Source: an uncultured Rickettsiales bacterium (GTDB taxonomy: Bacteria > Pseudomonadota > Alphaproteobacteria > Rs-D84). From it: a DNA stretch of 64,000 nucleotides. The notes below the pieces were generated by a model, which saw only the letters and a program-made list of their open reading frames with translations, did not search any database and had not been told where the DNA came from. The position numbers and the translations under genes are program-made. The stretch covers positions 1-64,000 of the forward strand of contig URSJ01000004.1 in the NCBI GenBank assembly GCA_900550495.1, given 5' to 3'. Shown in pieces: positions 17,095-25,515 of the stretch (position 1 is the stretch's first letter; every line of letters begins with the position of its first letter).

Positions 17095-18369
17095 TTATTT
17101 ATATTCTGAAATCATTTGATTGATTTGTGCCGCCAGGACCAAATCACCCTGCTTTTGCTTTTCAATCTGGGCGATAGCATAAACAACTGTGGCATGATCG
17201 CGACCACCAACATAACCACCAATTTCAGCCAAAGACAGATTTGTTGCACCCTTTAACACCGCCATCATTGTCTGACGCGCAATAACCAATGCGCGTGCGC
17301 GACCACGACCACAAACCGCATCATATGAAACACCCAATTTTTCACACATATTGCGAACCATTGCGATTGGTGTCTTGGCACGCTGTAATGTGTCGGCCAA
17401 CAAACGTGATGCAACCGTCATGTCAACTGTTGTGCCCATCAATTCAGCATATGTTTTAACCTTGGTCGCGATGCCAGATACCAAATGGCCATCTGCCGCT
17501 GTGCGTGACGCCAATTCGGTTGCAACGTCCGATGTAACACCAGCACGCATCAACATAACGCGACGAACATTTGCATTTGGTGCCGTGACATCGGCAACAA
17601 GGCCGGACGCCATCACAGACTGAGCACGACGATCAAAACCGGTCAAATTATTTGGGGTTGTATTTGCGGTCAAAACAACGTTTTTACCCGCATTGCGCAA
17701 ATCAGATATCAATTGAATAAATTCTTCGCATGTTGCGCGTTTGCCGCCCAACGCCGCAACATCATCTAAAATAAATGTATCACAGTTACGACAATAGTCC
17801 TTGAACGCAAAGATTGTGTGATCATGCAGTGCGCGTGTGAAATCAGACACAAATTGGCCCCCTGTCATCATAATCGTGCGACCCGTCGCCGCAGAATTAA
17901 TGCAACGCACCAACAATGATTTGCCACACCCTGCCGGGCCATAGATGAACAGTGGCGAAAAAGGAACGTGTCCCGCCGCCAATTTCTTGCACGCAGATAA
18001 TACAAACGCATTTTCATCAGATGAAATAAATTCATCAAAATCCGCCATTGCATCGCGCACTGCTGGTGTCGGGGTAAATGTCTGGACCGCATTGTCGTTT
18101 GCAACCGGTGCCGCCACAGACGCACCACGGACCGCAATACGCACCGCCAGACCAAATTCCGCCGCGACAGCATTTAATGTTGCGCCGTGCACGCCAGATA
18201 TAAAATCAGCCGAGAATTGATTCTGGGCGGTCAATACCAATATATCATTTTCAATTTCGAAATTCAGTGGGACAATCCAAGACGAGAACGCAGCAGAATC
18301 CATTTTTGCGGCAATGGCCCCCTTGATTGTTTCCAAGTTAGTCATTTTTTTTGTTGCCGCTGCCTGCAT
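17095..18369 (-). CDS. dnaA: Chromosomal replication initiator DnaA
   Basis: Binds DnaA boxes, melts the origin and loads the helicase. The 424-residue protein has domain I (about 1-75), a linker, the AAA+ domain with Walker A GPAGCGKS and Walker B FILDDVAAL, and domain IV with the DNA-binding signature GGRDHATVVYAI. The start MQAAATKK follows AAGGAAGGAG. The AAA+ and domain I sequences are divergent, but all motifs are present. It is preceded by a 309-bp AT-rich region with an inverted repeat and a CtrA-like site. rpsT is 3 kb away, a common alphaproteobacterial association. Confidence 0.94.
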   Translation of the reverse strand: MQAAATKKMTNLETIKGAIAAKMDSAAFSSWIVPLNFEIENDILVLTAQNQFSADFISGVHGATLNAVAAEFGLAVRIAVRGASVAAPVANDNAVQTFTPTPAVRDAMADFDEFISSDENAFVLSACKKLAAGHVPFSPLFIYGPAGCGKSLLVRCINSAATGRTIMMTGGQFVSDFTRALHDHTIFAFKDYCRNCDTFILDDVAALGGKRATCEEFIQLISDLRNAGKNVVLTANTTPNNLTGFDRRAQSVMASGLVADVTAPNANVRRVMLMRAGVTSDVATELASRTAADGHLVSGIATKVKTYAELMGTTVDMTVASRLLADTLQRAKTPIAMVRNMCEKLGVSYDAVCGRGRARALVIARQTMMAVLKGATNLSLAEIGGYVGGRDHATVVYAIAQIEKQKQGDLVLAAQINQMISEYK

Positions 18370-18427
18370 GTCGTTTCTCCTTCCTTTCAGAGTTTCCTGC
18401 CAGCGCAAGAGTGTAAAAATCACCTGC

Positions 18428-18599
18428 ACATAAACGCTAAATTTTACTGGGTCATAAAATTTAGTGTTTATGTTAGCCCTACTTTTAAACCCTCTCGCTT
18501 TTGTTTTTGGATTGAGTGTATGTTCTCAATCGTTTTGGATACGTCAATTAAGTTATAAGATAAATTTTGATTTTCAACAAAATGTTAAACGTTTTTTAA
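18428..18599. promoter_or_regulatory. dnaA upstream region: 19-bp inverted repeat and CtrA-like box
   Basis: The 309-bp gap 18370-18678 has no gene. It holds an inverted repeat with 19-base arms and one G-T mismatch (18428-18446 and 18455-18473, 8-nt loop) and a perfect TTAA-N7-TTAA (18585-18599), the CtrA consensus known from Caulobacter. A possible minus-strand dnaA promoter (TTGTTG, 17 bp, TATAAC) lies between them near 18555-18585. No exact DnaA box was found. Control of dnaA, or a replication origin, is an inference. Confidence 0.5.
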
Positions 18600-18678
18600 A
18601 CATTTATTTTTTGACAACGATTCGTTTTTTTGCCAGATTTCCGCGCTTTGTATATACACTGTATAGACACAAAAAGTT

Positions 18679-19704
18679 TTATGCGCGGACATATCCGCCA
18701 GTGGTTTTTCGCACTAACCCCTGCAATTCCAAGACCACCAAATCGCGTTTTATTTCCGAAATATTTTTTTTGACAATTTCTGCCAATACAGAATCAGACA
18801 CCGGAATCGTTCCAATTTTATCCAACAGTGAATTTTCCGATTCACTTTGTTCTGATTTTTTTTGCTTTTGTTCTGATTTTTTCATCGCGGTAAAAAAATC
18901 GGACGCGCCAACGCACAATTCTGCAATTCCTGATTTTATCAACGAATTTGGGCCTGCGCCCCGGGAATCAGACGGATGCGATGGTATTGCGTATATTTTT
19001 CGCCCAATCTCACACGCGAATCGGGCGGTTCGCATACTGCCAGAATTTATATCTGCCTCGCCCAATATCAATTTTTCCCCGATTCCTGCAACCCATCGGT
19101 TACGCTGCACAAAATTTGTAGCAACAGGGACAAAGCCAACAGGCATTTCACTGATAACCACACCACGTGCAACAATTTCCCAATACAACGATTCGTTTTC
19201 GGTCGGCCAAATATAATCCGCACCGCCTGCCAAAACCGCGATTGTCTGGGCATTACCCGCTGCAAACAAAGCCCCACGATGTGCGGCCGTATCTGTTCCT
19301 ATTGCCATTCCAGATGCCACAACGATATCATGCGATGCAAATTGGGTCGCCATATCGGCAACAAATTCCATTCCGGCGGCGGTTGCATGGCGCGTCCCGA
19401 CCATTGACACCGCAGTTCGACGCAGTGTGTCCAGATTTCCCCGTGCTGTAATTACAGGCGGGTGATTTCGCACGTTAAGTAACTGTGCCGGATAATAATC
19501 GTCATCATCACATATATAATGTATATCCAGTGCTGCCGCCCGCTCCATTTCACGCGAAACCACGTCACGATGCGCCGCCGATGGATTCAACGCGCCTACC
19601 GCCGCGGTCACATCACCATCGAATCGCGCAACCAGTTCGTTATAACGCACCGGCCCAATTCCTGGCGTCCGCAAAATCAACAATTTGTTAAATAATTTTT
19701 CCAT
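18679..19704 (-). CDS. dprA: DNA-processing protein DprA/Smf
   Basis: Binds incoming single-stranded DNA and loads RecA during natural transformation. The 341-residue protein has an N-terminal SAM/HhH-like part (LRTPGIGPVRYNEL), the Rossmann-like DprA domain (SMVGTRHATAAG, ASGMAIGTDTAAHRGAL, FVQRNRWVAGIGEKLILGEA) and a C-terminal winged-helix DML1-like region. A charged Lys/Ser/Glu/Gln-rich linker (about 268-286) joins the two. Competence genes other than this and a possible pilus are not seen. It lies upstream of dnaA on the same strand. Confidence 0.93.
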   Translation of the reverse strand: MEKLFNKLLILRTPGIGPVRYNELVARFDGDVTAAVGALNPSAAHRDVVSREMERAAALDIHYICDDDDYYPAQLLNVRNHPPVITARGNLDTLRRTAVSMVGTRHATAAGMEFVADMATQFASHDIVVASGMAIGTDTAAHRGALFAAGNAQTIAVLAGGADYIWPTENESLYWEIVARGVVISEMPVGFVPVATNFVQRNRWVAGIGEKLILGEADINSGSMRTARFACEIGRKIYAIPSHPSDSRGAGPNSLIKSGIAELCVGASDFFTAMKKSEQKQKKSEQSESENSLLDKIGTIPVSDSVLAEIVKKNISEIKRDLVVLELQGLVRKTTGGYVRA

Positions 19705-19747
19705 AGCAACAATATAATCAAAACCACATATATATTAAAAGTAAAAA

Positions 19748-19774
19748 ACGTCCCAGATGTGGGACGTTTTTTTT
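19748..19774 (-). terminator. Rho-independent terminator
   Basis: ACGTCCC / GGGACGT stem with a 6-nt loop and A/T runs on both sides, downstream of the minus-strand gene ending at 19793. Confidence 0.85.
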
Positions 19775-19792
19775 ATCTGAATACTTATATAA

Positions 19793-20641
19793 TTACGATT
19801 CCCAGATTTGCAACAGGCCCTCGTAATCAAATGTTTCACATTCTTCGGGCTTTTCGGTGCCGTTCCAAATATCTTTGTCGCATTCGTTACGCAACTCTTT
19901 CAGATAACGACCAAATTCATTATATTCAGACGCCTTTTCCTTTTTTAATACCAGCAACTGGCTGCGCAACTGTTCATTTTGACTCAGCGATTTTTGTCCT
20001 TCAACAGAACCACCTATCAACTTGTTTCCGAACAGTTCCATGATACCAACGCCAACGGCCGCACCACCAACAGCACCGCCAACGGTCGCCCATGTCCGTG
20101 CAGACTTTTTCGCATCCAAGATACGTTTTTTTATCTTGCCTTCGTCTGTCCATTCACCACACGTGATTGTGCGTCCCATTTCAAAATATTTTGCCGGAAC
20201 ATCAGACACGCTGATTTTAGGATCGGACGATTTCATTTCAACCCTAACAAAGCACGTATTGTTTTTCGGTTCTTCGACATCTTCGACCATGCTGGCATAG
20301 TTGTTCAGATTACTGTATCGTGACGCCCAAACAAAGGTATTACCCATACCAACATTGTTATTGATGCACGCATTTTTTTCCTTTTCGCGCATATCAACAT
20401 CTGAATTTGTGTTTTCTGGCTCAACACGCGTGCTGGATTTACTGGTATCTGGTGTTATTGTTGGATTGCTGGACACAGACATCGTCGCCATAGACGATAT
20501 TTGCGCCTTGGACGCGGTCGCACGATTGGCTGCGCCAACCATCTGAGCTTGCACTGAACGACGCGACTGACCCGCCGGCACCAATGCCAGTGCAGGCATT
20601 GCCACAACACAGCACAAAATCGCAGAAATTATTTTTTTCAT
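19793..20641 (-). CDS. Exported protein with a glycine-zipper helix, unknown function
   Basis: 282 residues, not recognised. A signal peptide (MKKIISAILCCVVAMPALA) precedes a low-complexity Ser/Thr-rich region (about 35-75). A domain with four cysteines follows (CINNNVG, CFVRVEM, TCGEWTD), then a Gly/Ala/Val-rich hydrophobic helix (VGGAVGGAAVGVGIMELFG), resembling glycine-zipper membrane segments, and a charged coiled-coil-like tail with two more cysteines. The start follows a strong GGGGGG ribosome-binding site. Layout resembles the Cys-rich secreted family (signal, variable part, hydrophobic segment near the C-terminus), but no sequence similarity is obvious. Confidence 0.72.
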   Translation of the reverse strand: MKKIISAILCCVVAMPALALVPAGQSRRSVQAQMVGAANRATASKAQISSMATMSVSSNPTITPDTSKSSTRVEPENTNSDVDMREKEKNACINNNVGMGNTFVWASRYSNLNNYASMVEDVEEPKNNTCFVRVEMKSSDPKISVSDVPAKYFEMGRTITCGEWTDEGKIKKRILDAKKSARTWATVGGAVGGAAVGVGIMELFGNKLIGGSVEGQKSLSQNEQLRSQLLVLKKEKASEYNEFGRYLKELRNECDKDIWNGTEKPEECETFDYEGLLQIWES

Positions 20642-20755
20642 ATTCCCCCCAAGGCATATCTCTTGCGAGAGATTATATCACAAAATACACCTAAAATAAA
20701 GGCAAAATACAATGAAAACAGCGGTCACATATACGACCGCCACGAAATCTGGATA

Positions 20756-21343
20756 TTACTTTTTCCACTTCCACTCTATCTTAGACTCGGTCCCGCCAAC
20801 CAAGCGTCCAATATTTTCGCGATGCCGCCACAAGCAAACCAGTGCTATCGCCAAAAACGCAAGCCCAACATGCACGTTCATAACAAAGCCTAAAATCGGC
20901 ATTAAACAGAACACGACAACCGCCCCCAGTGACGAATACCCCGACGATAGTGCGACAACCAACCACTCGATACCGCATATCACAAACAATAACGGATTTG
21001 TCGCCAGCAACACGCCGAATAACGATGAAATACCCTTGCCACCGTGAAAACGCAACCATATTGGATAGCAATGACCAATAATCGCAACAAATCCACACCA
21101 TGCGCCAAATGCCACACCACCAATGGCCTGGCCCAGCAACACAGCCACGATGGCCTTGGCCATGTCCAACAACCACACCGCCCCCGCCATACGCAGGCCA
21201 CCTACGCGCATAACGTTTGTAGCACCGATGTTACCACTGCCGACTTTGCGCAAATCACCGCGCCCCATCAATTGTGTAAATACCAATCCCATTGGGACAG
21301 AGCCTAACAAATAAGAAATAACCAGAACAATTACATACATCAT
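20756..21343 (-). CDS. plsY: Glycerol-3-phosphate acyltransferase PlsY
   Basis: Transfers acyl groups from acyl-phosphate to glycerol-3-phosphate, the first step of phospholipid synthesis, in the inner membrane. The 195-residue protein shows the PlsY motifs GSGNIGATNVMR, with the basic binding loop, and GHCYPIWLRFHGGKGI, with the phosphate-binding GGKG. Five hydrophobic segments are visible. Either of two adjacent ATG codons could be the start. The plsX partner is not in the window. The gene is divergent from rpsT. Confidence 0.94.
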   Translation of the reverse strand: MMYVIVLVISYLLGSVPMGLVFTQLMGRGDLRKVGSGNIGATNVMRVGGLRMAGAVWLLDMAKAIVAVLLGQAIGGVAFGAWCGFVAIIGHCYPIWLRFHGGKGISSLFGVLLATNPLLFVICGIEWLVVALSSGYSSLGAVVVFCLMPILGFVMNVHVGLAFLAIALVCLWRHRENIGRLVGGTESKIEWKWKK

Positions 21344-21416
21344 TTTATTTTTCCTTGATTTTGTGTTTGTTTTTTATAGAATAGCAAGAAACTTGAATAA
21401 ATAAAAGGAAAATAAA

Positions 21417-21677
21417 GTGGCAAATCATAAGTCATCTGAAAAAAGAATTTCTGTTACGGCCAAGAAGAATGCCGTGAACACTGCCCGTCGCAGTGCTGTT
21501 AAAACCGCTACGAAAAAGGCATTGGTTGCAATTGAATCTGGGGACAAGACTGCGGCAACAACCGCTGTACGTGCCGCAGAAAGCAAGATTATGAAATCTG
21601 CTGGCAAGGTTATGCCGAAGCAGCGTGCTGCACGCAAGATTTCGCGTCTGGCGAAAAAAGTTTCCAAAATGGCATAA
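21417..21677 (+). CDS. rpsT: Ribosomal protein S20
   Basis: Small basic 30S protein that binds 16S rRNA. 86 residues, with the usual opening MANHKSSEKRI and a Lys/Ala-rich helical body. The start codon is GTG, preceded by AAAAGGAAAATAAA. A likely promoter (TTGATT, 16 bp, TAGAAT) lies in the 73-bp gap shared with plsY. It is followed by its own terminator. Confidence 0.96.
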   Translation: MANHKSSEKRISVTAKKNAVNTARRSAVKTATKKALVAIESGDKTAATTAVRAAESKIMKSAGKVMPKQRAARKISRLAKKVSKMA

Positions 21678-21698
21678 ATGCTATTACTACGGCGACTC

Positions 21699-21721
21699 GG
21701 CGCACATTTTGTGCGCCTTTT
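21699..21721 (+). terminator. Rho-independent terminator of rpsT
   Basis: GGCGCAC / GTGCGCC stem, 5-nt loop, then TTTT. Confidence 0.8.
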
Positions 21722-22086
21722 GCTGTATACAACGCCTCTTATCGGGGCGATTTTTTTTTGTTAAAGAACATGCGTTTCACGCGATGGAAGTGATAAAGTA
21801 AAATTCCCCTCTGACCAGATGGGTGATGTGAAGCACCCAGGTGTCGTTTTTTCATGGGTTGCTTCACTACGTTCACAATAACAATGGCGCCAGTCATTGT
21901 TAGTTGTCATTCCTGCGCAGGCGGGAATAAGGGGCTTTAAAATTACTCCTGCCCATTGTTGCACGATATACGTAAAGCGCCCCGCAAAATCGTTGGATTT
22001 TTTTTGTAGGGGGCCAAGAATCCAGGTCATCGGACTGTGCGCCAGGGGCGCATTTTATCTGCGCTCTGAAATATGAACTCTAAAAA
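21722..22086. repeat. Gene-free stretch with decayed repeat elements
   Basis: About 365 bases without a convincing gene. It contains a CATTCCTGCGCAGGCGGGAAT palindrome (near 21910) and a segment like TTGCTTCACTACGTTCACAATAACAA (21861-21887), both resembling repeats common between alphaproteobacterial genes, plus a GAATCCAGGTCAT end near 22018. The open frames here are translations of the repeats. Confidence 0.5.
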
Positions 22087-22107
22087 ACGCGCCAGCGGCG
22101 CGTTTTT
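22087..22107 (-). terminator. Rho-independent terminator of the third secreted paralogue
   Basis: ACGCGCC / GGCGCGT stem with a 3-nt loop and T-run on the minus strand, touching the stop codon of the pseudogene. Confidence 0.8.
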
Positions 22108-23616
22108 TATTGCATTCCTACACTAAACTCGTCGCCCCAGCCAGCAACAGTTTGACCACCTATCTGACAATTAATGTCTTCAAATCCGCTGGACACTTGA
22201 TTCTTTTTTACCACGTTACTGGTTACCAACGCACCTGTTGTCCCCAATACCACCGCCGCAATCGAATCGGATGTCAGACGCGCAGTATTAAAGTTACCAT
22301 CTGCATTCTTCCATACAGATACCTTAAAATCATTTGACATCCCGTCCAGTTTTTTATAAAGGTCACCTATTTTTATCCGAGATTCTGCCTGTTCTTCGGT
22401 CTTTATCAGCTCATCACTCTTGACGCACTGGGTTTTCTCCTCGTTCACAACATACCCTGCGGTTACACATTCGCACGTGCCAATCCATTTTGCACCAGGA
22501 ATTTTTTTACATGCAACCATATCCGGATTATCTTCGCATTCGGTGCCGTTAAATTGCCGATATTGTCCACTGCATTTACACTGTTTTTCAACATCATTCC
22601 AGAATGCCCCAGACGACGTAGCAGCTTCGCATTTTTGTTTTAATGCGGCTATATTTGTCAGATTGCAACGACGATTGCTTTCGTCACGCATATAGTCCGT
22701 ATCGTTTATGCAGGTGCATTCACCATTGCTTAATTTTAAGTTCTTGGCCGAATCACACGTGCATTTGCTGCCGTTCCATGTCCCATAAGAGTTTTCACAT
22801 TTTTCTCGAACCTGCTAGTTGTGTTCTTGCTGACGCTTTTTAACCACCGCTGGATTTTCTATGCAACTTTTTGCATCCCTGGCAACAATCCATTGATTGG
22901 CACAGGCACCATCATTAAGTCGAATTTGCCACCCATTAGACATGCAAGTCTGTGTGCACTTGCCTGTCACATGGCTAAGGCTTGTCAGACCGTCAACCAC
23001 TTTGCCACCCGTCATCTGGCACTTTGCCGCATTATTTGAATCACCAGTTGAGTACGCTTTACCTGTCGCATCTTCACAATTGGCATTTTGCCTTGCACAG
23101 CCAGTCTTGTCTGCATTTGGTTTATAGTTTTCTTCGCAAGTATAATACACACAACCTGTGCTGCCCCCTGTGTTTACTATTTGTTCGCCACCAGACTCTT
23201 TCTTGGTCGCAAACCCATCAAGCAAATAGCGTGTTTTGACCTTAGCCTTTTCTCTTGCTGTTACACCCAACGGGCTATTTTTGCATAGCCTCGTAGGATT
23301 AGATTTATGCCATTCGTCATATGCACTCCAACTTATATCAACACATGTATATATATCGACTATCTCGCCATGTATATCCGTTTGACCAACATTCGCCTGA
23401 TAGCCGCATTCGTTATCACCAAAACTATAATCATCAGAATCACAAGAATAACATTGACCACCACCAATCGTAGCCTGTATGTATTCCTTGTTTTCGCCAA
23501 TCTTGCTGGTATCTTTGGGGCACGCAAAAGCCTTGCAGTTCTTTGCCCCATATGAATCAGAAATCCCGACAAATATACAAACACAACATATTGATAGTAA
23601 CCAGATTTTTTTTCAT
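22107..23616 (-). pseudogene. Secreted Cys-rich protein, paralogue copy 3, frameshift plus amber
   Basis: Third member of the family at 14.3-16.9 kb; intact it would be 502 residues. The ATG at 23614-23616 is followed by eight A (23606-23613). With eight A the frame stops after 19 codons. With seven A it gives a clean signal peptide (MKKIWLLSICCVCIFVGIS) and runs on to an in-frame TAG at 22815-22817. Beyond the TAG the same frame continues unbroken through Cys-rich repeats (CENSYGTWNGSKCTC) into the conserved C-terminal module (SIAAVVLGTTGALV ... FSVGMQ). The TAG sits among glutamine codons, so a CAG to TAG change is likely. It may be a dying gene or phase-variable at the A tract. Confidence 0.75.
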
Positions 23617-23633
23617 AATATGCCCTTTTTCCA

Positions 23634-23735
23634 TGTCGAAAATAAACCACCGTTTAAAATCAACATCGCCATCGTGTTCAATGCGTTCATTTTAGCACAT
23701 TTTTGAACTGCCACCAAGGATAAATTTTGCCACAA
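23634..23735. repeat. Diverged copy of the paralogue upstream region
   Basis: Pieces such as CGAAAATAAAC, GTTTAAAA and CACCAAGGATAAATTT align in order with 15472-15582 and 16888-16996. This shows that all three secreted-protein genes share a 5' region. The rest of the gap to 23816 holds nothing clear. Confidence 0.5.
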
Positions 23736-23816
23736 AAGCAACCATAGAGCATATGCACCCATGTGGCTTGTGACAAATAATACATTGCGCATGAACTCTG
23801 AAATTCGAACTAAAAA

Positions 23817-23845
23817 ACACCGGCAGTCGCCGGTGTTTTTTTTTA
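23817..23845 (-). terminator. Rho-independent terminator of the secretin operon
   Basis: Perfect 8-bp stem ACACCGGC / GCCGGTGT with A and T runs, at the stop codon of the secretin gene. Confidence 0.85.
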
Positions 23846-25471
23846 GTTCAGTGGTGCACCCCAATGCTGTTGTATACTGCGTTCAGCGTCCATCGGACTG
23901 ACTAATACCTGGGGTGTCAAGATAACAACCAGAGTATCGCGCGTCGCCGATGCTTCTCGCGACCCCGACAGTGCCATAAAGTCTGGATCACCCAAACCAT
24001 AACGCGTATCATTATTGGTCTGCTTTTCAAAGCCTGATACAACCAACATCTGACCAGATTCCATAATAACTTCTTGCATGAAACTACGTTCTTCAACCTC
24101 TGGCAATTGTAATGTAACTTCGCCGATGGTCTGAGTGGACATTTTCAGCAATTCACGCACCGACATACGGAACAGCAACAGAATCTTGCCGTTTTCCAAA
24201 ACATTTGGCAACAGTTGCATTGAAAATCCAGTTTCCAGATCGTCCTGGTCAACAGTGCTGGATTCAACCGTTGTAAAATTACGTGATTCAAAACGTTTGA
24301 TATATCCCGTGGTCTTGGTGTTGTTCACAGGCGCCACACGGTTGCTGCGCGTAGTGACACCGACGTTCGTAACCAATGATACCTTGCCCTGCTTTGCCAA
24401 TGCTTCTATCAACGCGTTACTGCCTGCGCCACGTGCCAAAGAACCATTTTTAATCTGGTCTTGGGTATACGCCCCTGCAACAGTAGACGAACCCTCGACA
24501 TGGGTGGCACCCGTCAAAGCCGACACAGTATTAGACAAAACCGCGATGTTCATTGAACTGGCTTCGGTCGTGGCCAAATTGTTCTTTGGGTTGGCAACAA
24601 TGTTCAAGCCCGACGCACTATTGATTGCCGCCGCCAAATTCAAACCAAATGCCGAATCGTTTGAAATCGAAACCTGCAACACCTTGACATCAATGGTCAC
24701 CAACTGGGACAAACGTTTGTTTTGTCTGTTGATATATTCACCAACGCGTGTCAATACCGATGGTGGTGCAGTAACCGTGATTGTCCCCAAACTGCGCGAT
24801 ACAGTAAAGTCTGCATTGTCGGTCTTGCCAACGATACCGGAAATCGCCTTTTCAATTTCATCCCACTCTTTTAATGTAGATTCCAATGCCACCTGGTTAC
24901 CGTCATCAGTTTGAACAGCAGTCTGGTATGACACATCAGTCCCCAAAGCATACAATGTAAATGTCTTGGTTTCTGTTTCATAGAAAACAATTGATGTTTT
25001 GTCGTAATACCACAACAGGTCTAAATCCGTCGCAACTTGGGACAACAGACCGGACAATTTGCCAGTATATGCAACATTAATCGTCTTTTTTAATTTTTCA
25101 GAATTTACCTGGTTATCAATTTTAACGGGGATTCCAGTCATAGAATTGATGTTATTTGCCAACACCTGTAACGTGACCGGCTCGTTCAACAAGATTGTAA
25201 CCCCAGTATCGGTTTCAAATTGCGATGGCAAATTGTTACGATGTTCCAAGACCGTCGATTTGTTACCCAACCATACACCTTCGGACATGGACACTGTATC
25301 ACCACTGGCAACCTTGGCTCGTGGATTTTTGGCCATTTCAAATGCATCATATGCATTAACAAAATCCTGGTCAACCGTTGACGCCACTTTGGCGGATTCC
25401 TTGACTGCACACCCAGCCAGCGCAAATGTCAATATGCCGCACATAAATATTATCTTTGCTGATTTTATCAT
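23843..25471 (-). CDS. Type IVb pilus secretin, PilN-like lipoprotein
   Basis: Outer-membrane secretin through which a type IVb pilus or related fibre would pass. The 542-residue protein has a lipoprotein signal (FALAGC, Cys at about 20), N-terminal secretin subdomains including a segment VTLQVLANNINSMTGIPVKI, and the C-terminal secretin core. The core includes SLVTNVGVTTRSNRVAPV and a closing block LVVILTPQVLVSP. Architecture and length resemble the R64 PilN family. It is 44 bases downstream of a TcpQ-domain gene in the same operon. Assembly ATPase and platform protein are not in this window. Confidence 0.88.
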   Translation of the reverse strand: MIKSAKIIFMCGILTFALAGCAVKESAKVASTVDQDFVNAYDAFEMAKNPRAKVASGDTVSMSEGVWLGNKSTVLEHRNNLPSQFETDTGVTILLNEPVTLQVLANNINSMTGIPVKIDNQVNSEKLKKTINVAYTGKLSGLLSQVATDLDLLWYYDKTSIVFYETETKTFTLYALGTDVSYQTAVQTDDGNQVALESTLKEWDEIEKAISGIVGKTDNADFTVSRSLGTITVTAPPSVLTRVGEYINRQNKRLSQLVTIDVKVLQVSISNDSAFGLNLAAAINSASGLNIVANPKNNLATTEASSMNIAVLSNTVSALTGATHVEGSSTVAGAYTQDQIKNGSLARGAGSNALIEALAKQGKVSLVTNVGVTTRSNRVAPVNNTKTTGYIKRFESRNFTTVESSTVDQDDLETGFSMQLLPNVLENGKILLLFRMSVRELLKMSTQTIGEVTLQLPEVEERSFMQEVIMESGQMLVVSGFEKQTNNDTRYGLGDPDFMALSGSREASATRDTLVVILTPQVLVSPMDAERSIQQHWGAPLN

Positions 25472-25515
25472 TTATCTTTCTCCCTGTGACGATGGTTGAC
25501 ACAACCCCACGCGTT

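Noticed and set aside
21761..22030. 89-codon frame on the minus strand
   Set aside because: Composed of intergenic repeat remnants; similar phrases arise wherever these repeats occur.
22815..22817. Amber recoding (TAG read as an amino acid)
   Set aside because: TAG ends the gene at 26602-27147 directly before sufB, so it works as a normal stop here; a nonsense change is simpler.
23360..23650. 96-codon hydrophobic frame on the minus strand
   Set aside because: It is an out-of-frame reading of the third secreted paralogue; the Cys-rich frame and signal peptide account for this DNA.
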